Part shown: positions 45,267 through 55,800 of the stretch, piece after piece | Position numbering within the stretch: position 1 is the first letter of the stretch | Layout: every line of letters begins with the position of its first letter | NCBI RefSeq assembly: GCF_004104375.1 | Contig: NZ_QOVM01000003.1 | Location: 62,001-126,000, forward strand | Direction of reading: 5' to 3' | Source: Leeuwenhoekiella aequorea | GTDB lineage: Bacteria; Bacteroidota; Bacteroidia; Flavobacteriales; Flavobacteriaceae | Length of the DNA: 64,000 nt | The notes under the pieces: model-generated | Seen by the model: only the letters and a program-made list of their open reading frames with translations | Databases searched by the model: none | Told to the model about the DNA's origin: nothing | Program-made: the position numbers and the translations under genes

Positions 45267-46442
45267 CTAAATACTGAAATTCAAACTATCTTTCACCACT
45301 TTTTCTAGCGCTTGTTCTAAATCTGAAATTAGATCTTTTCTGTCTTCAATACCTACAGAAAACCGCAGCAAACCATCATTTATCCCCTGATGTTTACGCT
45401 CTTCTGCACTTAACAAAGCGTGTGAGGTTTTTGTGGGAGATAAAATGGTAGACTCTACTCCTGCCAGACTCATGGAAGGCTTTATTAGCTTTAATTCTTG
45501 TAGAAATGTAGCTGTATTTAATTCGTCTGCTAACTCAAAAGAAAGCATACCTCCAAAACCGCTCATCTGTGATTTTGCCAAATCATAATCGGGATGAGAT
45601 TTCAATCCTGGATAATACACTGCTTTAATATGTTCATTAGTCTCTAACCACTTTGCCAACTTCTTAGCGTTTTTATTTTGTTGTTTTACGCGCAAAACAA
45701 GTGTTTTCAAACTGCGTTCAAGCATCCACACACTAAAGTCGCTCAAGCTGCCGCCCAAATTTTTAGCTTTATGCCAAATTTGCTCTATATGTGCATTAGA
45801 TGCGGCTACTGCTCCTGCTAGAATATCACTATGCCCACCCATATATTTAGTAGCACTATGCAAAATTATATCGATCCCATAGGCAGCCGGATTTTGATTT
45901 ACCGGTGATGCAAAGGTGTTGTCAATCATCGTTACTATTCCCTTAGCTTTTGCTACCTCGGCAATCATTTGCATATCGGTTATAGTCATTAACGGATTTG
46001 ATGGCGTCTCAATATATAAAACCTTTGTGTTTGATTTTATTGCGTTTTCAAAATCCTCACGGGCAAGACCCTCAGTAAACGTATATTCTATCCCCATTTT
46101 TGAGAATTCCTCTTCGACTAAATTAAACGTACCGCCATAGAGTGTTTTTTGCAGAACTATATGATCGCCGGTATTTAGAAATGCTAACAAGGCTGTGCTC
46201 ACAGCAGCCATACCGCTGCCAAAAATCATCCCTGCTTCTGTACCTTCAAGAGCTGCTATTTTTTTTCCTAGCATTTCTTGATTAGGCGTATTAAAATATC
46301 GCGGGTAACGTTTTACATCCACATCTTCATACGCGTAAGAAGTTGACATATATAATGGTGATATGGCTCCCTTAAACTGGGTATCTTCCACTTCACCCAC
46401 GTGTGTACATATTGTATTTTTTCCGTATTTAGAATTGGTCAT
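45267..46442 (-). CDS. Cys/Met-metabolism PLP enzyme (cystathionine gamma-synthase/lyase, methionine gamma-lyase family)
   Basis: 391-residue fold-type I PLP enzyme. TICTHVGE and PLYMSTSYAYED at the start, RYFNTPNQEMLGKKIAALEG, the PLP-phosphate site GSGMAAVSTALLAF, TMIDNTFASPVNQNP, and the PLP Lys in LHSATKYMGGHSD (about residue 199). SLAGVESTILSPTKTSHALL near the C-terminus is typical. Sequence cannot separate gamma-synthase, gamma-lyase and methionine gamma-lyase; the RYFNTPN segment replaces the usual YSRxxNP, a small departure. Likely role: sulfur amino acid conversion. Confidence 0.88.
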   Translation of the reverse strand: MTNSKYGKNTICTHVGEVEDTQFKGAISPLYMSTSYAYEDVDVKRYPRYFNTPNQEMLGKKIAALEGTEAGMIFGSGMAAVSTALLAFLNTGDHIVLQKTLYGGTFNLVEEEFSKMGIEYTFTEGLAREDFENAIKSNTKVLYIETPSNPLMTITDMQMIAEVAKAKGIVTMIDNTFASPVNQNPAAYGIDIILHSATKYMGGHSDILAGAVAASNAHIEQIWHKAKNLGGSLSDFSVWMLERSLKTLVLRVKQQNKNAKKLAKWLETNEHIKAVYYPGLKSHPDYDLAKSQMSGFGGMLSFELADELNTATFLQELKLIKPSMSLAGVESTILSPTKTSHALLSAEERKHQGINDGLLRFSVGIEDRKDLISDLEQALEKVVKDSLNFSI

Positions 46443-46551
46443 GGATTCAATTTTTATTAAAAATCTAATTTACAAAAACCAACCTTAAAAAAGAGAATTT
46501 GACCCTCGCAAATACTGCTTGATTGCTTATTAATATTACCAGTAGGTGTCA

Positions 46552-46559
46552 TAACTTTG
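46552..46559 (+). promoter_or_regulatory. Putative -7 box (TAACTTTG)
   Basis: TAnnTTTG match 23 bp before the GTG start of the GNAT gene; no -33 element at canonical spacing. Confidence 0.4.
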
Positions 46560-46582
46560 CGATCTAATTAAAATAATTATTT

Positions 46583-47038
46583 GTGAATTTTGACACCTAT
46601 AAACCAGAATATGCAGCAGCATTTAAAGCGCTAAATATTCACTGGCTAGAACAGTTTTTTACCGTAGAGCAACACGACCAGAATGTGTTAAGCAATCCGG
46701 CAAAATATATAATTAACACCGGCGGAGATATCCTAATTGCTAAATTAGAGGGTAACGTTGTGGGTGTTGTGGCACTGATGCCCGACGAAAATGGTGTTTT
46801 TGAATTAACTAAAATGGCTGTAGATTCTAATTACAGAGGTCAAAAAATAGGTCAGCAATTACTTCAGTTTACCATCGATTTTGCTAAGAAAAAAGGTCTT
46901 GATTCTTTAATTCTATATTCAAGTAAAAAACTTGAAAATGCCATTTACCTATACCATAAATTTGGTTTTAAAGAAATTCCGTTAGAGCAGCCTAATCCGT
47001 ATTTACGTGCAGATATAAAAATGCAGATTAAACTTTAA
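46583..47038 (+). CDS. GNAT-family N-acetyltransferase
   Basis: 151 residues, GTG start. GNAT core: VVGVVALMPDENGVFELTKMAVDSNYRGQKIGQQLL, where RGQKIGQQLL is the acetyl-CoA pyrophosphate loop (Q/R-x-x-G-x-G/A), followed by LILYSSKKLENAIYLYHKFGFKEIPL. Soluble. Acceptor substrate unknown. Confidence 0.87.
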   Translation: MNFDTYKPEYAAAFKALNIHWLEQFFTVEQHDQNVLSNPAKYIINTGGDILIAKLEGNVVGVVALMPDENGVFELTKMAVDSNYRGQKIGQQLLQFTIDFAKKKGLDSLILYSSKKLENAIYLYHKFGFKEIPLEQPNPYLRADIKMQIKL

Positions 47039-47114
47039 GCTTTACAATTTCTTTAGTAAGACTATTGCCTATTTCTTGCTTTCTTTACTAAACAATATTT
47101 AAAAAAAACTGAAA

Positions 47115-47912
47115 ATGAGAAAATTAGTACTTACAGTGTTAACAGCTACATTAATATTTAGTTGTAAAAATGAAAACAAATCAGATGCTAACTCAAATAT
47201 GGATGAGATGGCAGTAACAACAGATTCCACTGCGGTAGAAACTGAATTTAACATCACTCCTATTGAACATGCAACGGCTGTATTTGATTTTGGCGATGCT
47301 GTATTCTACATAGATCCTGTAGGAGGCGAAGCTGCCTTTGAAGGGCAACCTAAACCTAATATAATTCTGGTAACAGATATTCACGGAGATCATTTAAATG
47401 AAGAGACTCTCAATGCTGTCGCAGATTCTACAACTACCATTTATGCTCCTCAGGCTGTAATTGACGCTTTAAAAACCGATCTTAAAAATAGAGTGACACC
47501 TATTGCCAATGACGAAACTAAATCTTGGGATGGTTATGAGCTTACTGCTATACCTATGTATAACCTGAGAGAAGAAGCAAAACAATTTCATACTAAAGGC
47601 CGCGGTAATGGGTACGTTATTGAAAAAGACGATATGCGTGTTTATTTCTCTGGAGATACAGAAGACATTCCAGAAATGCGCAATCTTAAAGATATCGACA
47701 AAGCTTTTGTTTGTATGAATTTACCTTACACTATGACTGTAGAACGTGCTGCAGATGGTGTGATTGCTTTTGCTCCTAAACAAGTTTATCCGTACCATTT
47801 TAGAGGTCAGGATGGATTAAGCGATACCGATAAATTTAAAAATCTGGTCGATGCTGCAGATATTGATACCGAAGTAATTATGCTAGACTGGTACCCCAAT
47901 AAAGCTGAATAA
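47115..47912 (+). CDS. MBL-fold metallo-hydrolase, lipoprotein (UlaG-like)
   Basis: 265 residues with lipobox LIFSC (Cys17). After the short acidic linker, ITPIEHATAVFDFGDAVFYIDPVGG starts the metallo-beta-lactamase fold of the UlaG/YfiH-like branch (L-ascorbate lactonase-type). Metal-binding segment TDIHGDHLNEETL, YFSGDTEDIPE, and a C-terminal His in YPYHFRGQDG fit the metal site. The lipoprotein signal makes it an envelope enzyme. Ends at a terminator hairpin. Confidence 0.85.
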   Translation: MRKLVLTVLTATLIFSCKNENKSDANSNMDEMAVTTDSTAVETEFNITPIEHATAVFDFGDAVFYIDPVGGEAAFEGQPKPNIILVTDIHGDHLNEETLNAVADSTTTIYAPQAVIDALKTDLKNRVTPIANDETKSWDGYELTAIPMYNLREEAKQFHTKGRGNGYVIEKDDMRVYFSGDTEDIPEMRNLKDIDKAFVCMNLPYTMTVERAADGVIAFAPKQVYPYHFRGQDGLSDTDKFKNLVDAADIDTEVIMLDWYPNKAE

Positions 47913-47927
47913 TTTGCATAACTCTTA

Positions 47928-47957
47928 AATCCCGATACCTGTATTGGGATTTTTTTT
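47928..47957 (+). terminator. Rho-independent terminator
   Basis: Stem AATCCCGATAC / GTATTGGGATT (one G-T pair), 2-nt CT loop plus pairing, followed by eight T. It ends the metallo-hydrolase transcript. Confidence 0.88.
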
Positions 47958-48049
47958 GCTTTTTATTCTTACTGCTGCGTAAGGCTAAAGAAATACAGTA
48001 ATTTTAGATTTCGCATAAGCGGAAAATCAAACCAGAAATATCCCTTTAT

Positions 48050-49174
48050 ATGAAAACAATCGTATTTGCTTTGAGTTTGTTCAGCATTATATCTTGTAAA
48101 AATACCGAAACAAAAACCGAAACTTCCGTGACTCAATCCACCACAAGCGAAAACAAAGACACCTCATTTTACATTGGCACGTATACTGATGGAACGAGTA
48201 AAGGCATCTATAAATTAGCATTAAAAGAAGATGGTAGCTTTACCGAGCCTGTTCTGGCAGCCAAAGCCTCAAACCCGTCATTCCTTGCATTTAATAAGAA
48301 TAAAGATATTTTGCTGGCCGTTAATGAAAATGACCCCGGCACAATAGAATCATTTCAGGTTAACGGCGATACGCTAGTGCAAATAAATTCAAGCAATACC
48401 GGGGGAGCACATCCTTGTTACGTAACTACAAATAATCAAGATTATGTCTTAGTTGCTAATTATAGCGGTGGCAATGTAGGTTTATTAAAACTGAACGAAG
48501 ACGGTAAATTAAGTGAATTACTAGATCTGGAGCAACATATAGGCAAAGGAACTACAGACCGTCAGGAAGGCCCGCACGCACACTCATCTTGGTTTATTCC
48601 AGATGGTAGCGGAATTATATCTGTAGATTTAGGAACTAATCAATTATGGTTTTCTTCAATTAATACCGAAACTAATAAACTCGACCCCAACCCTACTCAG
48701 AAATTAGATTTTGAACCGGGAGCAGGTCCTCGACATTTAGTATTTCACCCAACTAAAAATTACGTGTATGTTCTTAATGAACTCAATAATACTATAAGCC
48801 AAATTGAGAATAAAGATGGAAATTATACGGTTTTAAACAACACCAGTATTCTTCCAGAAGACTTTAAAGACTTTTCTAAAGCGGCAGATATTCATATCTC
48901 TCAAGATGGGAAGTTCGTCTATGCTTCTAATCGTGGTAACGACAGCATCGCAATTCTTGAGGTATTAGAGAATGGCGGCTTAAAGCTTTTAGCAAACGAA
49001 CCAACACGAGGTAAAGATCCACGTAATTTTCAGATTACACCAGACGAGAAATTTATTGTTGCTGCAAATCAAAACGGTAATAATCTTGTTTCTTACAAAA
49101 GAGATTCAGAAACCGGTTTACTTACTTATGTTGCTCAAGTAAGTGCTCCTGCTCCTGTGTATATTTTATTTTAA
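48050..49174 (+). CDS. Lactonase family protein (6-phosphogluconolactonase-like beta-propeller), lipoprotein
   Basis: 374 residues with lipobox IISC (Cys16). A seven-bladed propeller of the YbhE/6PGL type: FYIGTYTDGTSKGIYKL, ASNPSFLAFNKNKDILLAVNE, GGAHPCYVTTNNQDYVLVANYSGGNVG, GPHAHSSWFIPDG, AGPRHLVFHPTKNYVYVLNEL, ASNRGNDSIAI, DPRNFQITPDEKFIVAANQ. The envelope location makes the classic cytoplasmic phosphogluconolactonase role unlikely. Ends at a bidirectional terminator. Confidence 0.88.
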   Translation: MKTIVFALSLFSIISCKNTETKTETSVTQSTTSENKDTSFYIGTYTDGTSKGIYKLALKEDGSFTEPVLAAKASNPSFLAFNKNKDILLAVNENDPGTIESFQVNGDTLVQINSSNTGGAHPCYVTTNNQDYVLVANYSGGNVGLLKLNEDGKLSELLDLEQHIGKGTTDRQEGPHAHSSWFIPDGSGIISVDLGTNQLWFSSINTETNKLDPNPTQKLDFEPGAGPRHLVFHPTKNYVYVLNELNNTISQIENKDGNYTVLNNTSILPEDFKDFSKAADIHISQDGKFVYASNRGNDSIAILEVLENGGLKLLANEPTRGKDPRNFQITPDEKFIVAANQNGNNLVSYKRDSETGLLTYVAQVSAPAPVYILF

Positions 49175-49227
49175 ATACTACATCAACAAAACTCATAATA
49201 ACGTTATTTAGTCTGTCGCATAGCTTT

Positions 49228-49272
49228 AAAATAAAAGCACCCTTTTGATTATCAAAAGGGTGCTTTTATTTT
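49228..49272. terminator. Bidirectional rho-independent terminator
   Basis: Perfect 19-bp inverted repeat with a 1-nt centre: ATAAAAGCACCCTTTTGAT (49231-49249) and its complement (49251-49269), flanked by A- and T-rich runs, between the convergent lactonase and amidohydrolase genes. Confidence 0.93.
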
Positions 49273-49286
49273 AATTTCATTATAAT

Positions 49287-50921
49287 CTATTTTACCTTCT
49301 TACCGCCTAACCATGTTTGGCTTACTTTTAGATTCGGAATTAAATCTTCGGCAACAGTCATAATATCTTCATCCATAAGAATAAAATCTGCAAACTTACC
49401 GACTTCTATACTTCCTTTTTCTTGATCTTCAAAATTAGAATAGGCTGCCCAGATTGTCATCCCACGCAATGTTTCTTCACGCGTTAAAGCATCTTTCATT
49501 TGAAAACCATTCTCAGGATACTGCTTTAAATCTTTACGTACTACAGCAGCGTAAAATGTGTAAAACGGACTTACCTGTTCTACAGGAAAATCTGTGCCAA
49601 GTGCTATTACGCCAGATTCTTGAAGTAGTTTTTTGTAAGCATAAGCTCCTTTCATTCTGCGTTCTCCTAATCTATCTTTTGCCCAGTACATATCACTGGT
49701 GGCGTGAGTAGGTTGTACAGATGGAATAATATTATCATCAAAATAATCAAAGTCCTCCTGTGCTATTATCTGTGCATGTTCAATCTTCCAGCGCTTATCG
49801 GACTGTCCTTTTAAAGCTTCGGTATAGGCTTTTAAAATCACAGTATTTGCAGAGTCTCCAATCGCGTGCGTATTCATTTGAAAATTAGTTTTCGCCAGTT
49901 TCTGCGCAAGATTGTACATACTATCTACCGGTGTCACTAGAGCACCATAATGATCTGCACGATCAGAATACGGTAATCGTAAAGCAGCTCCACGAGATCC
50001 TAAAGCGCCATCGCCATAAACTTTTACAGAGCGTACATTCATTTTATCTGTTTTTAGAATGCCACTATTTAGAAAATAATTTACATCCTCAGGCGTGTTA
50101 CTTATCATCGCATACATACGCATATCCAGACCACCAGCTTGCTGTAAGCTATCTATAAGCAGAATCGTATTTTTATCCAGACCTGCATCATTTACCGTGG
50201 TCAACCCATAATCAAAACAGTATTGCTGCGCATCTTGTAAAGCTTTTACTTTTTGATTACGTGTCATTTGCGGCATAATTGCTGTAATCAAATCCATAGG
50301 ATTGTCGATGAGTATACCAGTAAGACGATTGCCTTCACGCATTATTTCTCCACCTTCAGTTTTGGTAGATGCATTAATATTTGCCAGATCAAGTGCTTTT
50401 TGATTTACTAAAAGTGCGTGACCATCTATGCGCTGAAGTGCAACTGGTGTATCCGGAAATAACGAATCTAGCTTTGCTTTGTTTGGAAACTCTTTTAGTT
50501 CCCAGTCATTTTGATCCCAGCCTCTACCATAAATAAATTCTGAAGGATTTTCCTTTTGAAAAGCAACAACGCGTTCTACAACCTCATCAAAGCTCTCTGT
50601 GCCTACGAGGTCAACATTTTGTAACGATTGCCCAAATCTAAAAAAGTGGCAATGCGCATCAATTAATCCAGGTAATATCGTTTTTCCTTTAGCATCTAAA
50701 GTTTCTTTTGCTGTATATTTTGCAAGTAGTGAATCTGTGGCTCCTACAGCTATAAATTTTCCATCACGCACAGCAAATGCTTGTGCTTTAGAAAATTCTG
50801 AGTCTACGGTATAAACCTGAGCATTGATCACCAGTAAATCAACTTCCTCTTTATTAGCAGTTTCGTTTTTACAACTAATTACAAAAAACAGACTTAATAA
50901 GCCTAACAGAAAAATACGCAT
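49287..50921 (-). CDS. YtcJ-type amidohydrolase, lipoprotein
   Basis: 544 residues with lipobox FFVISC (Cys17). The YtcJ/NfdA-like amidohydrolase fold: ILPGLIDAHCHFFRFG (metal HxH), IYGRGWDQNDWELKEFP, RIDGHALLVN, VKVYGDGALGSRGAALR, MNTHAIGDSANT, WKIEHAQII and GTDFPVE (final Asp). Metal-dependent hydrolase of an N-formyl or amide substrate; the substrate is unknown. Probably in the envelope. Convergent with the lactonase gene over a bidirectional terminator. Confidence 0.9.
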   Translation of the reverse strand: MRIFLLGLLSLFFVISCKNETANKEEVDLLVINAQVYTVDSEFSKAQAFAVRDGKFIAVGATDSLLAKYTAKETLDAKGKTILPGLIDAHCHFFRFGQSLQNVDLVGTESFDEVVERVVAFQKENPSEFIYGRGWDQNDWELKEFPNKAKLDSLFPDTPVALQRIDGHALLVNQKALDLANINASTKTEGGEIMREGNRLTGILIDNPMDLITAIMPQMTRNQKVKALQDAQQYCFDYGLTTVNDAGLDKNTILLIDSLQQAGGLDMRMYAMISNTPEDVNYFLNSGILKTDKMNVRSVKVYGDGALGSRGAALRLPYSDRADHYGALVTPVDSMYNLAQKLAKTNFQMNTHAIGDSANTVILKAYTEALKGQSDKRWKIEHAQIIAQEDFDYFDDNIIPSVQPTHATSDMYWAKDRLGERRMKGAYAYKKLLQESGVIALGTDFPVEQVSPFYTFYAAVVRKDLKQYPENGFQMKDALTREETLRGMTIWAAYSNFEDQEKGSIEVGKFADFILMDEDIMTVAEDLIPNLKVSQTWLGGKKVK

Positions 50922-50966
50922 AACATTAAATTTTCAGCGAAAGTACAAATTAACTAGACATATTTT

Positions 50967-51007
50967 AAAACAAAAAAATCTCCCTGTTGAGGAGATTTCT
51001 TTGTTTT
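50967..51007 (-). terminator. Terminator of the beta-barrel/TPR operon
   Basis: Stem AAATCTCC / GGAGATTT with a 7-nt loop, an outer AAAACAAA / TTTGTTTT extension and T-rich flank on the reverse strand; directly after the beta-barrel gene (ends 51024). Confidence 0.85.
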
Positions 51008-51023
51008 AAATGCTGCATAAAAG

Positions 51024-52772
51024 CTACCAGTCAAATCGGTAAGTTGCACCGGCCATACCTTGTATTCCTTGTACAGGATAATTAATATAACGTTCGTAAT
51101 TATTTCCTAGAGCATTATTTACGCGTGCGAAAAAAGATAGTTGATCACTAAAGCGGTATCCCACGTGCGCGTTTGCATCAAAATAACTTTCTAGAGTTTC
51201 AACCGCAAGAGTATTTTGTACTGTACTTGTCATAACACTCTCTTGATCTTTTCGCTCCCCTACGTAGAATAGCGTAATCCCCGCAAACCAGTTTTTATCT
51301 ATCTGGTAGTCTGCAAAAAATGATGCTTTAAAATCGGGTAAATTCCAAGCCTCTTCTGAAAATTCGGTCTCATAGCTAAAAACTTCTCCGTTAACACGCA
51401 TTTTTAAATTGCTGTTTACATCAAAGTTTAGTTCTCCAAATAACGAAAGCGTACGTAAATCATCATTTACAATCCCAAATGAATTTCCAAACTGATAACC
51501 TTCCGCAGCCGAAGCATTTGCCGCATCTGCAGATCTTGGGTTATTTTTAATTAAAAGTCTATTATCCTGAGATAAGTAGCTGGCTCTTAAATTATAACTC
51601 ATAGCACTACTTAGTTTTCCTTTTATTCCCGCATATAAATCAAATTTCTGATCTGTAGGAGAAATTGTATCTAAAGTAGGTGAGATGAATGGATTTTCTG
51701 TTGCCAGATCTTGATAGGTATTTTGCTTAAGGTCTCCTTCTAGACCACCGTATATAATAAAGTATTCATCAACTAAACGATACGAAGCACGAACACTAGG
51801 ATAAACTTTTACATCGGTTTTTGAAGCATTAGGATCAAAATCTGCTGCAACATTTACCCCAAGGTCTAAAGTAAGATCTTCTTTTAATATTTGAATACTT
51901 GGATTTGCTCCTAAGATTAAATGGCTGTACTCTAAAGATTCAGAATTATTAAAGTTTCGGTCAAAGTTTCCGTTTACATAATCTAATTTCAAATCTAAAC
52001 TTAATTTCTGCTTAGCAATAGGAACCATAAAATCTGGTGCCACAACTGCACGTATTTCACTAGATTCAAAAGAGTCTCCAAAATATCCTACCTCAGCAGA
52101 AGCGCCTTCAAAAAATCCTTCATTAAATTCTATAGAACCACTTAATCCCGCATTATAAAAACTATGAGAAGGGTCTATAAATTGAACTATAGACTGGGTT
52201 TGCGCAACTTGAGCATCCAGACCATACCAGTTATATAATTGATGTCCTAGATCTAAATCTGTACGCCAGTTAAAGTTGTTTGTACGAGAACTGTAGTTTA
52301 AATTTAAGTCTGTATCATAGAATTTGTCATCAAGAACCACATCTTCGATTCCTCCCTGAGACGAATTATGATTTAGATAGATCCCAAAATTTGAGTTTCT
52401 ATCGATCTCAAAATTGGTATATAGTTCTGCAAGCGCACTGGTGTACGTACCAAAACCCAGTGTCACATAGTTATCATATAACTTTATAGGTTTGGCTTTC
52501 TTTACTGCTGTAGCCTTACCTTTTGCAGGAGCAAATGTTGAAGCTACGGGTACGCTGAATATACCGTAGGTAACTTTTTTCTTAGCCGTATTTACAGAGT
52601 CGTTTAATGCTGGTGTAGCTTTAATTTTAAATGCATCACCTATCTCTGGAGTGTAAGGCTTAACAACATTTACGACTTCGGTCCCTAAATTATCTTTATC
52701 CTGAGCCTGCGCAAAGCTTGCTGCTCCCAGAATTAAACTTAAAGTGAAAATTGATTTTATATTTCTAATCAT
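51024..52772 (-). CDS. Outer-membrane beta-barrel protein (TonB-receptor-like barrel without plug)
   Basis: 582 residues with a signal peptide (about 1-23, ASFAQA). After a short NVVKPYTPEIGDAFKIK and Pro/Lys-rich linker, the rest is a dense series of barrel strands (YVTLGFGTYTSALAELYTNFEID, FNWRTDLDLGHQLY, LSFFARVNNALGNNYERY) and ends with MAGATYRFDW, a Phe/Trp-terminated strand as needed for BAM insertion. There is no plug domain, so it is not a classical receptor. It is 50 bp downstream of the large TPR gene on the same strand and likely co-expressed with it. The function is unknown. Confidence 0.85.
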   Translation of the reverse strand: MIRNIKSIFTLSLILGAASFAQAQDKDNLGTEVVNVVKPYTPEIGDAFKIKATPALNDSVNTAKKKVTYGIFSVPVASTFAPAKGKATAVKKAKPIKLYDNYVTLGFGTYTSALAELYTNFEIDRNSNFGIYLNHNSSQGGIEDVVLDDKFYDTDLNLNYSSRTNNFNWRTDLDLGHQLYNWYGLDAQVAQTQSIVQFIDPSHSFYNAGLSGSIEFNEGFFEGASAEVGYFGDSFESSEIRAVVAPDFMVPIAKQKLSLDLKLDYVNGNFDRNFNNSESLEYSHLILGANPSIQILKEDLTLDLGVNVAADFDPNASKTDVKVYPSVRASYRLVDEYFIIYGGLEGDLKQNTYQDLATENPFISPTLDTISPTDQKFDLYAGIKGKLSSAMSYNLRASYLSQDNRLLIKNNPRSADAANASAAEGYQFGNSFGIVNDDLRTLSLFGELNFDVNSNLKMRVNGEVFSYETEFSEEAWNLPDFKASFFADYQIDKNWFAGITLFYVGERKDQESVMTSTVQNTLAVETLESYFDANAHVGYRFSDQLSFFARVNNALGNNYERYINYPVQGIQGMAGATYRFDW

Positions 52773-52822
52773 GATTGATTGTTCTAATTAAATTGATTCA
52801 ACAAAGATCTTTTATGCTGAAT

Positions 52823-55800
52823 TTAATTATCTCCTAGAGATGAATTGGTTTTAGACTCTGCAGCTTTAATACGTGCTAATTCTTGTTTTGCCTCTGCCAC
52901 AACATCTTGATAGGTAGTAAAATTTTTAATCACACTATCTAAAATGTAGGTCGCCTGGTAAGCATCTCCTAATTCATAGAAGTTCTTAGCCATTAATACA
53001 AGACCTTTTGCACCATATTCTTTATAGCCACTATAATCTTTAGCTAATTTCTGAACCTGAACGTTAGACCCTTTATAGTCTGCTTTCTTATTTTTAAAGA
53101 AGGCATCATAGTACAAAGCTTCAGCGGCTAGCTCACCGGTTGCTATTTTTAAAACTTGAGCATAAGCCTCAGCAGCACGACTCTCATTATTAGTCTTCAT
53201 CGCACTGCGTGCAATAATAACCTGAGCATCACTTTTTACCTTATTATCAATCTTAGAATTTGATAAAACTTTCTCTGCATAAGACACAGACTGCACATAA
53301 TCTTTAAGCTCATAATGCGACTTCATCAAGTTGCTTTGAGCAAAGATGGTGTTTTGAGGAATGTCTGATTCATTTTCTAAACGCTGTAGTACAGGCACAG
53401 CTGCTGCATAATTACGTTCACTTAAATAAACCTGCCCTAAACGTGCCAGCGCTTGCTCTGTGAACTCGCTACGCTCTTTGTCTATTACATACTTATAATG
53501 AGGAATTGTTTTAGCAAATTCGTCTTTTCCAAAATACAACTGACCTAAATAGAAATGAGCTTCCATAGCACGTTGTCCGTTTGGATACTCTCTTAAGTAT
53601 TTTTCAAAATTTTGTATTGCAACGGCATTATTGCTATTTACAAATTGCTTTTCTGCTGAAGAAAAAGCTGCATCATCTAATTCTGAATCTTCTACAGAAA
53701 TATAATCAAGTCCATTAGCCCAGCGCCCGTATTCTTCAACCTGTCCCATATCTATATAGATAAGTTTTGCTGAAGCAACAGCCTGAACTCCTTCTGGTGT
53801 TCCCGGGAAATCCTGCGCTACCTTTTTAAATAATGTTAGCGCTTGGCTGCTACGATCTGTATTGTCATAAATAAGTGCTTTTTTAAGCTGTGCTTTAGCG
53901 GCAAATTTACTCTTAGGTATTTCGCGTACCAGTCTGTCATAAGCTTCAATTCCTTTTTCATTATTACCGGTTGCTACATATGTATTTCCTAACTCATATA
54001 ATGCATCATCGCGGTAACTTGATTTTGGAAATTGAGATGTAAAACTTGTAAGTGCTTCAATTTTTTGAGCATTGCGATCTACAAAACCATAACTAATGGC
54101 TTTTTGAAAAGTTGCATAATCACGATCTCCTCCCGGCATTTCTATTGCAGCATTATACGCTTCCATTGCTGGCCAATATTTACTACTTATAAAATAGCTG
54201 TCTCCAAGGCGCATATAAGCATCTACTTTGCGACCACTATCTGTTGATCCAGATTTTGTATAATTCTCAAAATACTTAATCGCTTGATCATAATTTTTCT
54301 TTTTAAAGTAGGCATAGCCCAGGTTGTAACCAAGGTCTTTATATTCTGGTAAGGAACTAGCAGCATTACTTTGCTCAAATTGCTTAAAAGTTAGAAGTGC
54401 ATCATCTATATTATTTAATGTGTACTCACTCTCTGCCTTCCAGTACAGTGCACGGGCTGTAAAACTTGCAGTACGCGGATCTTTCAAAGATTTTTCAAAA
54501 TTGGTAATTGCTTCACTGTAATTGCCATCATTAAATAATTCTATACCGCGGTAGAAAGCAACTTTTTGATAGGCTTCTTTATCTTGAAAATTGCGATTAT
54601 TTTCAATCAACTCCATCGCACCTTCATAATTTTTAGAAGTGATATAAGAATCGATTAAAAGAGACTCTAAAGTCTGACGCTCTGTAGTATTTGGGTAAGC
54701 CTCCAGATAGTTACCTATCGCTTGCGGCGCCGGCTCATAAGCATTACCTATTTCATAACTTAACTTGGCATAGTTAAGTCCGCTATCTTCTTTAATTTTT
54801 GGAACAAAATCCATTTGATACGCATTACGAAAAGCGTTAAGTGCTTCTTGCTTACGATTTGTCTGTAAATAGGCATCAGCAAGATGGTAATATGCATTTT
54901 GCGCAACGCTATTTTTACCATCTACAATTTTATTAAACTCTCCTATGGCGCTTTCAAAATCACCTTGCTTATAGTAAGCATAACCTAGCTGATAGTAATC
55001 TGTATTTGACCAGCGACCACGTTTGCCCTTGTATTCTTTTAAGTAAGGAAGTGCTTCGGAATAGTTCCCTAGGTTGAAATAGCTCTCCCCAATAATCTTA
55101 TTTAATTCTGAAGCATCGATTCGGGTAGCACTTGGCAACTGCTCTTTTGCTAAACGTATTGCCTCTTCAAAATTACCTTGCTTAAAATTTAAATCAGCCT
55201 TAAAATAACTCAAGTCTTCTCTGGTACCTTCTTCTGCTTCTACTTGTTCAAAAAGCTGACTTGCCTCTTCATAGTCATCATTTTCATAAGCCATAAACCC
55301 TTCATAGTATTTTGCCTGAGGTCCATATTTTGTAGAGTTACGTACACGACTAAAATACTCTTTAGCTTCTTCCGGGCTATTCGTTTTTAAATGAACATAA
55401 CCCATATTAAAGTTAAAACGCTCTAATTCTACATAACTAAGACGATCTAGATCTACCTGCTCGTACCAGCGTTTAGATGCTGCGTATTTCCCATTTTCAA
55501 AATAATATTCGGCTACATCAAAATATGCAGCATTGCGTTTAGTGCTGGTAGGATAATTTTCAACAAATTTCTCCATAGAGGCGTCTGCTCCACTTTGATT
55601 GAGTCTTACGGCTGCATTAGCGATATAATACGCACAATCTCCCTCAATGGTAGGGTCTGTGGTTTCTTGCTTAATTTCTCCAAAAAGAGCCTGAGCAGCC
55701 AGATATTGTTTGCTATTGTACAGGGTTAAAGCCTTATTATACTTAGCAAGTTCACTTGTAAATGCCTCAGACTGCTGTGCAGTGACTGCGGGTAACGTAA

